Made by a program: the position numbers and the translations under genes. Positions 33,783 to 40,429 of a stretch of 40,429 nucleotides of DNA are shown one piece after another; the first letter of the stretch is position 1; the number at the start of each line of letters is the position of its first letter. Below the pieces are notes generated by a model, which did no database searches, was not told where the DNA came from, and worked only from the letters and a program-made list of their open reading frames with translations. The stretch spans positions 1-40,429 of the forward strand of contig UQPB01000029.1 in NCBI GenBank assembly GCA_900542835.1. The letters are read 5' to 3'. The stretch is from an uncultured Pelosinus sp. (GTDB taxonomy: Bacteria; Bacillota; Negativicutes; Sporomusales; Acetonemataceae).

Positions 33783-33809
33783 TTAGCACTCTATTGACTC
33801 GAGTGCTAA
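33783..33809. promoter_or_regulatory. CIRCE operator (HrcA binding site)
   Basis: A perfect CIRCE: TTAGCACTC (33783-33791), 9-base spacer, GAGTGCTAA (33801-33809), matching the TTAGCACTC-N9-GAGTGCTAA consensus. It lies just past the predicted start of transcription and 21 bp before hrcA. Confidence 0.97.
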
Positions 33810-33820
33810 CACCTATTAAA

Positions 33821-33849
33821 AAAATACCATTAGTTGCTGCCGCTGTCAA
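33821..33849 (-). promoter_or_regulatory. sigma-A promoter of the hrcA operon
   Basis: On the minus strand: perfect -35 TTGACA (33844-33849), 17-base spacer, -10 TATTTT (33821-33826). CIRCE begins about 12 bp downstream of the -10, so bound HrcA would block initiation. Confidence 0.8.
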
Positions 33850-33865
33850 GAAACTTCGGCGAAAA

Positions 33866-35005
33866 TCACGGCAAAAAAGCCGCAAAAACCCGGTTGCCAA
33901 ACCGAAGTCCCAGCGGTGTTAAACGGATTCCCGCCGCAGTGTCGGCAATCAGGCCCGCATCCATTAGATTCGTCAGGATGTCGGAGTAATATTCGCGAAA
34001 TCCGACGGCAAAACGGGTCGCGAAGTCGGCCTCGTCGACCCCGTCTACTGTTCTGAGCGCCAAAAACACATATTCGGCCTGGCGAGTCCGGATGTCAGCC
34101 GTTTCCGTATCCGCAACCGGCGGCTGGCCGGCGGCCAGCTGCTTGATATACAGATCGATATCAGCCGTATTCGTGCTGCGGACACTGCCGTCAAAGGAGC
34201 AGGCAGCAACGCCAAAGCCAATATAAGGCCGGTAACGCCAGCAGTTCAGATTGTGGCGGCAGCGCTTGCCAGGGCGGGCATAATTCGATACTTCGTAATG
34301 CTCGTATCCCTGAGCGGTTAAATAGTCGTGACTGAGTTCAAACATCGCGGCATCGGTCTCCTCCGGCGGCAAAGCGAGCTCGCCGCGTTCAAGCTGTGCG
34401 GCCAGCGGGGTGTTGTCCTCAACAATCAGACTATAGGCGGAAATATGGTCAGCACCGGCGCTGACGGCAGTCGCAAGACTGTCGCGATAATCCGCAAGCG
34501 ATTGTCCGGGCAGGCCATGCATTAGATCCAGACTCAAATTGGTAAAGCCAGCCTGTCGGGCCAGCTCAATCGCTCTCAGTGCGTCATCAGCACGGTGAAT
34601 TCGGCCAATGGTCCGCAGCAGCCGGTCGTCAAACGACTGAATCCCAAGGCTGAGACGATTGACGCCGGCTGTCAGCAGCATATCCAGGCTGGCGGCATCA
34701 ACCGTACCGGGATTGGCCTCGACAGTGAATTCGGCACCGTCGGCAATCGGCAGCCTTTGCCGGACACCCGCCAGCAGCTGCCGCAACAAAGGCAGTGCCA
34801 AACAGGTAGGTGTACCACCGCCAATAAATACGGTTTTGACAGACGTATGCTCTGCCGTGAAAACGCCGCCCCTGCCGGCGATTTCACGGCAGAGGGCGGC
34901 GATATAGGGTTCATGCAGCCGCTCGGCGCCGGCGTGTGATACAAAATCACAGTAGCCGCACTTCTGCCGGCAAAAAGGGATATGAATATAAACGGAAAGA
35001 TCCAT
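33866..35005 (-). CDS. hemW: Radical-SAM heme chaperone HemW
   Basis: HemN-like radical-SAM protein thought to bind and deliver heme. 379 aa. The cluster motif C12-x3-C16-x2-C19 (FCRQKCGYC) is at the N-terminus, followed by FIGGGTPTCL and LSLGIQSFDDRLLRTIGRIH. It is shorter than true HemN and has the C-terminal part of the HemW type. ATG at 35005, 15 bp after lepA. In Bacillus it also follows lepA. Confidence 0.93.
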   Translation of the reverse strand: MDLSVYIHIPFCRQKCGYCDFVSHAGAERLHEPYIAALCREIAGRGGVFTAEHTSVKTVFIGGGTPTCLALPLLRQLLAGVRQRLPIADGAEFTVEANPGTVDAASLDMLLTAGVNRLSLGIQSFDDRLLRTIGRIHRADDALRAIELARQAGFTNLSLDLMHGLPGQSLADYRDSLATAVSAGADHISAYSLIVEDNTPLAAQLERGELALPPEETDAAMFELSHDYLTAQGYEHYEVSNYARPGKRCRHNLNCWRYRPYIGFGVAACSFDGSVRSTNTADIDLYIKQLAAGQPPVADTETADIRTRQAEYVFLALRTVDGVDEADFATRFAVGFREYYSDILTNLMDAGLIADTAAGIRLTPLGLRFGNRVFAAFLP

Positions 35006-35020
35006 CGCGCAGCGCCCCCG

Positions 35021-36817
35021 CTACTCCATTTTCAAAACAGCCATAAATGCTTCCTGCGGCAATTCCACGCTGCCTACCTGCTTCATCCGCTTTTTGCCTT
35101 CCTTTTGCTTTTCCAGCAGCTTCCGCTTGCGGCTGATGTCACCACCGTAGCATTTCGCCAAAACGTCCTTACGCATGGCGCGAACCGTTTCACGGGCAAT
35201 AACTTTATTGCCAATAGCAGCCTGAATCGGAATCTCAAACATCTGGCGGGGAATGATTCCGCGCAGCTTTTCCGCCAGTTGCCGGCCGCGAAAAGCGGCG
35301 CGGTCGCGGTGTACAATCACGCTGAGCGCGTCAACTGCTTCACCGTTAAGCAGGATGTCCAGTTTAACCAGACTCGACTCGCGATAGCCGATCAGCTCAT
35401 AGTCGAGAGACGCGTACCCGCGGGTTGAGGATTTAAGCTTGTCAAAATAATCATAAATAATCTCACTGAGCGGCAGATTATAAATCAACATAACCCGGGT
35501 GACATCGAGATACTTCATATCCTGATACTCGCCCCGTTTCTCCTGGGAAAGCTCCATTACGGCGCCAACATAGTCATTGGGAACAATAACCGTCGCTTTT
35601 ACATAGGGTTCTTCCACATAATCAAGCTCCTGCGGCGACGGCATTTTTGAAGGATTCTCAATGTCAAGGACAGAGCCGTCAGTTTTATGAATCCGGTAAA
35701 TAACATTGGGCGCGGTGGTAATCAGACTGAGATTATATTCCCGTTCCAGCCGTTCCTGGACGATGTCCATATGCAGCAAACCCAGAAAACCGCAGCGAAA
35801 ACCAAATCCCAGCGCCACAGAAGTCTCCGGTTCATAGCTAAGCGAACCGTCGTTTAGTTTCAGCTTGTCCAAGGCGTCACGCAGGGCTTCGTACTCTACC
35901 GTTTCAACCGGATAAAGACCGCAATAGACCATCGGCGTAACCTGGCGATAACCGGGAAGCGGCTCCGACGCCGGCGTGGCCAGACCGGTAACGGTATCGC
36001 CAACACGGGTATCCTTGACGTTTTTGATACTGGCGGCTATAAAGCCGACTTCTCCCGGCAGCAGCTCGTCAACGTTCGCCATATAAGGGCGGAAAACCCC
36101 GACCTCGGTTACGCCGAAGCTTTTCTCGGTTGCCATCATCCGGATTTGATCTCCCTGCGCCAGCCGGCCCTGCATTACCCGTACATAAACAATGACTCCC
36201 TTATAGGCGTCAAAATGGGAATCAAAAATCAACGCTTTTAACGGCGCATTTCTGTCGCCTTGCGGCGGCGGCACCTTTTTGACAATTGCCTCCAGCACAT
36301 CCTCAATGCCAAAGCCGGATTTGGCGCTGACCAGTACCGCATCCGACGCATCGAGGCCAATGACGTCTTCGATTTCCTGTTTAACCTTATCCGGATCGGC
36401 ACTGGGCAGATCAATTTTGTTTATAATAGGAATAATCTCCAGGTCATGCTCAAGTGCTAAATATACATTGGCCAGAGTCTGGGCCTCAATCCCCTGCGCC
36501 GCATCAATCACCAGCAAAGCGCCCTCACAGGCAGCCAGGCTTCGCGAAACCTCATAGGAAAAATCAACATGCCCCGGCGTATCCAGCAGGTTAAGCATAT
36601 AGGTCTCACCGTCTTTTGCTGTATACGTCAGGCGAACGGCTTTGGCCTTGATCGTAATACCGCGCTCCCGCTCCAGATCCATTTTGTCGAGAACCTGCTC
36701 ATCCATTTCGCGGGCGCTCAGCGTGCCCGTGTACTCGAGCAGCCTGTCGGCAAGCGTAGACTTGCCATGATCGATATGAGCAATGATAGAAAAATTGCGA
36801 ATTCGGGACGTATCCAC
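35021..36817 (-). CDS. lepA: Elongation factor 4 (LepA)
   Basis: Ribosome-associated translational GTPase. 598 aa. G1 AHIDHGKSTLADR, G3 LLDTPGHVDFSYEV and NKIDLPSADP are visible; the LepA-specific C-terminal domain includes KAKCYGGDISRKRKLLEK-type residues. GTG at 36817 is the start, with GGAGG upstream. Confidence 0.97.
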   Translation of the reverse strand: MDTSRIRNFSIIAHIDHGKSTLADRLLEYTGTLSAREMDEQVLDKMDLERERGITIKAKAVRLTYTAKDGETYMLNLLDTPGHVDFSYEVSRSLAACEGALLVIDAAQGIEAQTLANVYLALEHDLEIIPIINKIDLPSADPDKVKQEIEDVIGLDASDAVLVSAKSGFGIEDVLEAIVKKVPPPQGDRNAPLKALIFDSHFDAYKGVIVYVRVMQGRLAQGDQIRMMATEKSFGVTEVGVFRPYMANVDELLPGEVGFIAASIKNVKDTRVGDTVTGLATPASEPLPGYRQVTPMVYCGLYPVETVEYEALRDALDKLKLNDGSLSYEPETSVALGFGFRCGFLGLLHMDIVQERLEREYNLSLITTAPNVIYRIHKTDGSVLDIENPSKMPSPQELDYVEEPYVKATVIVPNDYVGAVMELSQEKRGEYQDMKYLDVTRVMLIYNLPLSEIIYDYFDKLKSSTRGYASLDYELIGYRESSLVKLDILLNGEAVDALSVIVHRDRAAFRGRQLAEKLRGIIPRQMFEIPIQAAIGNKVIARETVRAMRKDVLAKCYGGDISRKRKLLEKQKEGKKRMKQVGSVELPQEAFMAVLKME

Positions 36818-36857
36818 CAGAAACCTCCGTCATAGCAAGAATAATTCATATTTGTTT

Positions 36858-36887
36858 ATTATAACACTTGCTATAGCGAACCCGCAA
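36858..36887 (-). promoter_or_regulatory. Candidate sigma-A promoter of lepA-hemW
   Basis: On the minus strand: -35 TTGCGG (36882-36887), 18-base spacer, perfect -10 TATAAT (36858-36863). An 8-bp inverted repeat (CTTGCTAT 36867-36874, ATAGCAAG 36832-36839) brackets the -10. Confidence 0.5.
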
Positions 36888-36915
36888 GTTTTATCATTCC
36901 GACCAGGCCGGAAGG

Positions 36916-37362
36916 TCAACGCACCATTGCCGCCGCTTCACGCAATAAAAAGTGCAACAACGGTCCGCAATCAGCCAGCAGTTCCAGGGTTTGGCGTTTG
37001 ATGACAAACGCGCTAGCCAAGCCGTTCCGCCACAGCAGCTGTAAATAATCAAACGCCGCGGAAGCGTCGATTTGCACCTGTGTAGGAATAGCGATCGAAA
37101 CACCGAACAGATTTACTTCCAGCGCATGACTGGCGACAGAAATCGTTCCGATTTGCCAGACCGCCTGCAAGCCGTATTCCGTCCCCAGCATATAGGCAAG
37201 ATAAGCCCCTTCCGATACGCGCCTCAAATTGAAGACTTGCACAAAATCGAGCCAATAAGTCAACTGGTTTAGCTGGATTTCCACAATAATTGACCCCGCC
37301 ACAATGCAAGCAAACATTGCTGCCACACTCCGGCCGATTACCAGCCACTCGCGCGCTTCCAT
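36916..37362 (-). CDS. Hypothetical membrane-anchored protein between spoIIP and lepA
   Basis: A 148-aa protein I do not recognise. ATG 37362 (MEAREWLV...) has AAGGCGGG about nine bases upstream; the open frame extends to 37452 but without a better site. It has one N-terminal membrane segment (SVAAMFACIVAGSIIVEIQ) and then an outside part of about 110 residues with mixed strands and helices. In Bacillus the same place holds yqxA; homology is unproven. The position beside spoIIP suggests, but does not show, a sporulation link. Confidence 0.65.
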   Translation of the reverse strand: MEAREWLVIGRSVAAMFACIVAGSIIVEIQLNQLTYWLDFVQVFNLRRVSEGAYLAYMLGTEYGLQAVWQIGTISVASHALEVNLFGVSIAIPTQVQIDASAAFDYLQLLWRNGLASAFVIKRQTLELLADCGPLLHFLLREAAAMVR

Positions 37363-37580
37363 ACCACAATCCCGCCTTTGGCGTTTGACGCCAGTCGCAT
37401 CCCCCGAAAACGGCTGCACCGATCCCTCACCAGCAACACAGCAGAACCGCACAGACCGGAAACTGCTAAGCTGTCATCGCCGCCGCGAGAGAAAGAGCGC
37501 GAACCGCCTTTCAGGCATGTATACCGGTATCGTTAACGCAATCATTATAAATAGTATGGCTGGCAGCGTCTGCACTTCAT

Positions 37581-38654
37581 TCATTGAACCCCGAAGTTTT
37601 TATTCTCCGCCAACAGTTCAACCAGTATGCCGCCAAGAAATTCCATGGAGCGCTCGGCTTCCTCTAAGCTGGTCTCCTGGCTGCCAATCTCCAGTAACAG
37701 CGCCCGCTCATGCAGGTGCTGGTTATACCGCCATTCAACAGTCTGAATACCTCGCGACAAACCGGGAAAATAGGCTTCCATCTTCTCATCAATCTGCTTG
37801 GCAAACGCCAAGTTTTTCTGCCAGTGAGGCTGCACCAGATCTTCCTGACCAACGGCAACAATAATCGCGATGCGGGCAGCGGCTACGCCGTTAATCTCCA
37901 CAACCGTATTTTCCCTTTTCTCCGCGTCGCGGTGAATATCCAGCAGAATTTGAATACTCGGATGATCGGCCAGCATTTTTTGGGCCGTCAACTCAGAAGG
38001 CCCGTACGCTTTCATAAAACTGGGAAAATCATGCACCTGCTTGCTGTGAACCGACTGTACCTGATATGCCGCCAACTGCTCCGCCAAAGCCCCGCCGACG
38101 GTTACGATCTCTCCAACCTGGCCGCCGCGGCGGTGAGTGACACCGGTGGTGGGGACAAAGGACTCTGAGGTGTGGGTATGATAAATACCCACCAGCGGCT
38201 TATTGACCGGCGGCAGCGCCTTCGGCTTGAACTGCAGCGTCGGCCGCTTGATTTCAGCTGTCTTTCGTCCGGCAGGAGCCTGAACCGCCGCCAGCAGCGG
38301 AATTTGATTGCGCAAAACACTGCGCATATCGCCGGCATCGACAAAGGTCAGGCCCTTCACGATCGTCCGCAGCCACTGCTGCCAGGAGAATGCAGCCGCA
38401 GGCTTGGCCGTCTGGCGGCTATGAACCGCTTGCGTCAGAGGAATTCCATCAACTAATACATCGCGCCAGTGCGAGAAAAACATGCTGATAACAGGCTTGT
38501 CTGATCCAACAGAAACGCTGGCCGGCACCGCGTCCCGGCCTCCCAGCCCCGCCCCGATCACCATCAGCAGCAGGACGATTAGCATAATTGCCCGAGGGGT
38601 TAACCTGATCATAAGCTTCCGTTTTATCAGACGCCGCCAGTGCGTCGCTATCAT
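37581..38654 (-). CDS. spoIIP: Stage II sporulation protein P
   Basis: Peptidoglycan amidase/endopeptidase of the engulfment complex with SpoIID and SpoIIM. 357 aa: N-terminal transmembrane anchor (AIMLIVLLLMVIGAGLGG), linker, then the amidase domain with HTHTSE (159-164), DIHRDA and LLLEIGSQETSLEEAERS. GGGAGG lies six bases before the ATG. A candidate sigma-E promoter lies about 50-80 bp upstream. The 218-bp gap on its 3' side (37363-37580) shows only a small TGGCGT/ACGCCA hairpin (37379-37393). Confidence 0.95.
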   Translation of the reverse strand: MIATHWRRLIKRKLMIRLTPRAIMLIVLLLMVIGAGLGGRDAVPASVSVGSDKPVISMFFSHWRDVLVDGIPLTQAVHSRQTAKPAAAFSWQQWLRTIVKGLTFVDAGDMRSVLRNQIPLLAAVQAPAGRKTAEIKRPTLQFKPKALPPVNKPLVGIYHTHTSESFVPTTGVTHRRGGQVGEIVTVGGALAEQLAAYQVQSVHSKQVHDFPSFMKAYGPSELTAQKMLADHPSIQILLDIHRDAEKRENTVVEINGVAAARIAIIVAVGQEDLVQPHWQKNLAFAKQIDEKMEAYFPGLSRGIQTVEWRYNQHLHERALLLEIGSQETSLEEAERSMEFLGGILVELLAENKNFGVQ

Positions 38655-38705
38655 TTGCCGCCTCCCGTCAGGCCGATACGGCCGTCCAATCTCGTTTGCA
38701 TAGTA

Positions 38706-38734
38706 TGTATATGAAAAGAGGCAAAAAAATATAC
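38706..38734 (-). promoter_or_regulatory. Candidate sigma-E promoter of spoIIP
   Basis: On the minus strand: -35 GTATATT (38728-38734), 14-base spacer, -10 CATATACA (38706-38713). Against the Bacillus sigma-E consensus (kmATAww-N14-CATACAhT) six of seven -35 and six of eight -10 positions agree. The -35 overlaps the T run of the gpr terminator. Confidence 0.4.
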
Positions 38735-38754
38735 CGGCTGTTAGACTAGCCGGT
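38723..38754 (-). terminator. Intrinsic terminator after gpr
   Basis: On the minus strand ACCGGCT, an eight-base loop, AGCCGGT, then an AT-rich tract with seven T. It lies about 75 bp past the gpr stop. Confidence 0.75.
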
Positions 38755-38826
38755 TAGAGACCACCATTATCGTTAATCACGCAAATTGGCTGTGCATCGG
38801 ATGCACGGCTTTGCCGGGTTCATACG

Positions 38827-39795
38827 TCAGTGAATGTACATATGAATATTTTCATAATCAATGTTCGGATGCAGTGCCTGATTAATACCGCCGGCCACAA
38901 CCACCGACATATCGTCAATCAATCGGTCGACTTCTTTGGGGGTAACCATCAGATCCCCCAGCGTTTCCGGCAAAACCTGACGGATAATCAACTGCCGATC
39001 ACTATCGGTTAACTTTTCCAGGCTCTTAAAATAGCGGGAAAAAGCCGCATGCTGGTGGAGCGTATCAATGGTGTCAACAGCGATTGTCGATGCGTGGACA
39101 ACAGTCGGAATGCCGATCGCTACTACCGGTACTCCCAAAGACTCCTGGTTCAGGCCAAATCGCTTATTTCCCACTCCCGATCCGGGATTGATACCGGTAT
39201 CGGCCAATTGAATGGTCGTAACTACTCTTGCGGTGGAAGCGGCAGCCAGCGCGTCGATCGCTACAACCAGATCAGGTTGGATTTTAGCGACAATGCCGGC
39301 GACGATATCCGAGGTTTCCATCCCGGTAATGCCCAGTACGCCTGGCGCGATGGCGCAGACAGAACGGACGCCGCCCTGCAGTTCGGGGGAAAGCATCGAC
39401 TGCAAATGCCTGGTAACGACAACCTTATCAATTACTTTCGGTCCCAGCGCATCCGGAGTTACATTCCAGTTTCCCAGGCCAACGACCAGAATCGTCGCAT
39501 TCTGACTTAGTCCGCTTAAGGCGGCGAATTCATCGGCCAAATGCTGCATGACGTCTTCCTGCAAAGGCGTATTCTTGTAGCGCAGCCCCGGAGCTTCAAT
39601 GGTTACATAGCTGCCCTGGCGCTTCCCCATCAGTTTTTCAGCCTGGGCAGTGGTTATCCGGACGCGGGTAATAATAATATCTTCTTCATCGACTGTCTCG
39701 ACTTTAACTCCCGGAATATCCTCCCGTGTTTGCCGAGACACCATCTCCCTGGCTTCAAGCGCCAAATCGGTACGCGGCGTGGCTGCTATTTGCAA
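38827..39795 (-). CDS. gpr: Germination protease GPR
   Basis: Aspartic-type protease that degrades small acid-soluble spore proteins at germination. About 322 aa, normal length. The self-processing site region TPRTDLALEA is visible near the N-terminus, as are VVGLGNWNVTPDALGP, GMETSDIVAGIV and INPGSGVGNKR. There are two TTG starts: 39804 touches the AGGAG site, while 39795 is nine bases away and is preferred. Expected to be a forespore (sigma-G) gene. Confidence 0.95.
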   Translation of the reverse strand: MQIAATPRTDLALEAREMVSRQTREDIPGVKVETVDEEDIIITRVRITTAQAEKLMGKRQGSYVTIEAPGLRYKNTPLQEDVMQHLADEFAALSGLSQNATILVVGLGNWNVTPDALGPKVIDKVVVTRHLQSMLSPELQGGVRSVCAIAPGVLGITGMETSDIVAGIVAKIQPDLVVAIDALAAASTARVVTTIQLADTGINPGSGVGNKRFGLNQESLGVPVVAIGIPTVVHASTIAVDTIDTLHQHAAFSRYFKSLEKLTDSDRQLIIRQVLPETLGDLMVTPKEVDRLIDDMSVVVAGGINQALHPNIDYENIHMYIH

Positions 39796-39824
39796 ATTGC
39801 TCAACTCCTGCTTACTGTTTCAAT

Positions 39825-39854
39825 TAGCTTAACCGCTTAAGCATCGCTCTATAC
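39825..39854 (-). promoter_or_regulatory. Weak candidate sigma-G promoter of gpr
   Basis: On the minus strand: GTATA (39850-39854) fits the sigma-G -35 (GYATR), the spacer is 18, and TAAGCTA (39825-39831) matches the -10 CATAMTA at only four of seven positions. Confidence 0.25.
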
Positions 39855-40113
39855 CGGCATATGGCCGGTGTCGCGATTGATTCCGATAAGGCAAAGACGC
39901 AGGGCAATCGCTTACGAAACGCGAACGAAAACGGCGATTTCGCAGCAAACACCGAAGGAGGGCAACAGGAGGCGTCTAAAGCAATGCAACCCAGCGCCGC
40001 GCAGCGAGCTCAGTCGTCAGCAAGCCAGCTGACGGTACTTCGTTTCATCGTGCTCCGGCTTCTCGTCCTCCGTATCCCCGCCCCTTTCCGGAAAAAGCCG
40101 TTCCATCAGGATG

Positions 40114-40192
40114 AAAAGCGGGCGGCTTGCGTTAAAAAAGCCCGTTGTTTGAGCGCAGCAAGTTTAGGGCTTTTAGTAAGCCGCCCGCTTTT
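40114..40192. repeat. Nested inverted repeat
   Basis: A perfect 15-bp outer stem, AAAAGCGGGCGGCTT (40114-40128) and AAGCCGCCCGCTTTT (40178-40192), encloses an 8-bp inner stem AAAAGCCC (40136-40143) and GGGCTTTT (40167-40174). The A and T tracts at the ends could make it a terminator in either direction. Confidence 0.65.
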
Positions 40193-40374
40193 CAAGGCTT
40201 TTGCAGGATCGGGCCTGGTGCAGAGGCAGTGCTGAGACGGAAAGCTCTGGCGGTCAAAACGCCGCCATCCTGCGTTGTCGTCAGGCGGCACACTGCCGGT
40301 ATGCCTTCTTTATCTGCCTTGACTGACGACCTTTTGCCTCACCAGACTCTCCCCGCCTCAACACTGTCTCTGCA

Positions 40375-40402
40375 CTACTTTTGCCAATCGTTGCAAAAGT
40401 AG
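40375..40402. repeat. Inverted repeat near window end
   Basis: CTACTTTTGC (40375-40384), 8-base loop, GCAAAAGTAG (40393-40402), followed by GCAAAAAAAC. It resembles dispersed intergenic repeats but this cannot be tested in one window. Confidence 0.5.
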
Positions 40403-40429
40403 GCAAAAAAACTTTGCCCCTATGCTCCA

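Larger units (their letters stand above)
39832..40429. other. Non-coding, repeat-rich region upstream of gpr
   Basis: About 600 bp with no credible gene. It contains a small hairpin at 39852-39868 (ACCGGC/GCCGGT), a nested inverted repeat at 40114-40192, and another hairpin at 40375-40402. The open frames here have no family-like features. Confidence 0.5.

Noticed and set aside
33763..33900. N-terminal extension of hrcA
   Set aside because: It would be translated through the promoter and CIRCE, and the GTG at 33762 has a good ribosome site where family similarity begins.
39861..40235. Plus-strand open frame (124 aa) upstream of gpr
   Set aside because: Low-complexity, no ribosome site, and it runs through the nested inverted repeat; treated as non-coding.
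1..40429. CRISPR arrays, rRNA genes, prophage or insertion-sequence transposases
   Set aside because: No regularly spaced direct repeats, no rRNA-like sequence and no transposase or phage proteins were seen.

Overview
The window looks like chromosomal core DNA of an endospore-forming Firmicute with an outer membrane, most likely a Negativicute of the Sporomusa type. The spore genes (gpr, spoIIP, yqfC, yqfD) and the gene order point to Firmicutes. The LptA/OstA-like exported protein points to a diderm member. The genus is an inference and cannot be fixed from the sequence alone.

Layout: 36 protein genes are called, and 35 of them lie on the minus strand, so transcription runs from high to low coordinates. 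In that direction: a non-coding, repeat-rich end (40429-39805); gpr and spoIIP; a small membrane-anchored protein; lepA; hemW; a CIRCE-controlled heat-shock operon hrcA - archaeal-type chaperonin - grpE - dnaK - dnaJ - prmA - rsmE - mtaB; a gap with a MITE-like inverted-repeat element; a HIT protein; rpsU-yqeY; a 448-bp gap; nfeD-floA-small protein; a lone HerA-like ATPase; yqfC-yqfD-phoH-ybeY-dgkA-cdd-era; DUF502-corC-recO-DUF4342; a T-box leader and glyQ-glyS-ppsR; the plus-strand lptA-like gene; dgt; dnaG-rpoD; and a tRNA-Asn cut by the window edge.

The backbone matches the Bacillus gpr-to-sigA neighbourhood closely, so the departures stand out. A group II/III chaperonin gene sits between hrcA and grpE. 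pgpH (yqfF) is missing between phoH and ybeY. A HerA-like ATPase is inserted before yqfC. A DUF502-corC pair is inserted between era and recO. lptA-like and dgt are inserted before dnaG. The primary sigma factor is about 700 residues long because of a roughly 335-residue insertion made of repeats that resemble its own N-terminal sigma-1.1 module.

Regulation visible in the sequence: a sigma-A promoter plus CIRCE before hrcA; a T-box with a perfect 34-bp palindromic terminator before glyQ; a sigma-H-type promoter before dnaG-rpoD; a candidate sigma-E promoter before spoIIP; strong sigma-A promoters before rpsU, tRNA-Asn and DUF502; and several intrinsic terminators. No rRNA, CRISPR array, prophage or transposase gene is seen.

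The strongest candidates for something under-described are the repeat-expanded sigma factor and the archaeal-type chaperonin embedded in the HrcA/DnaK operon.
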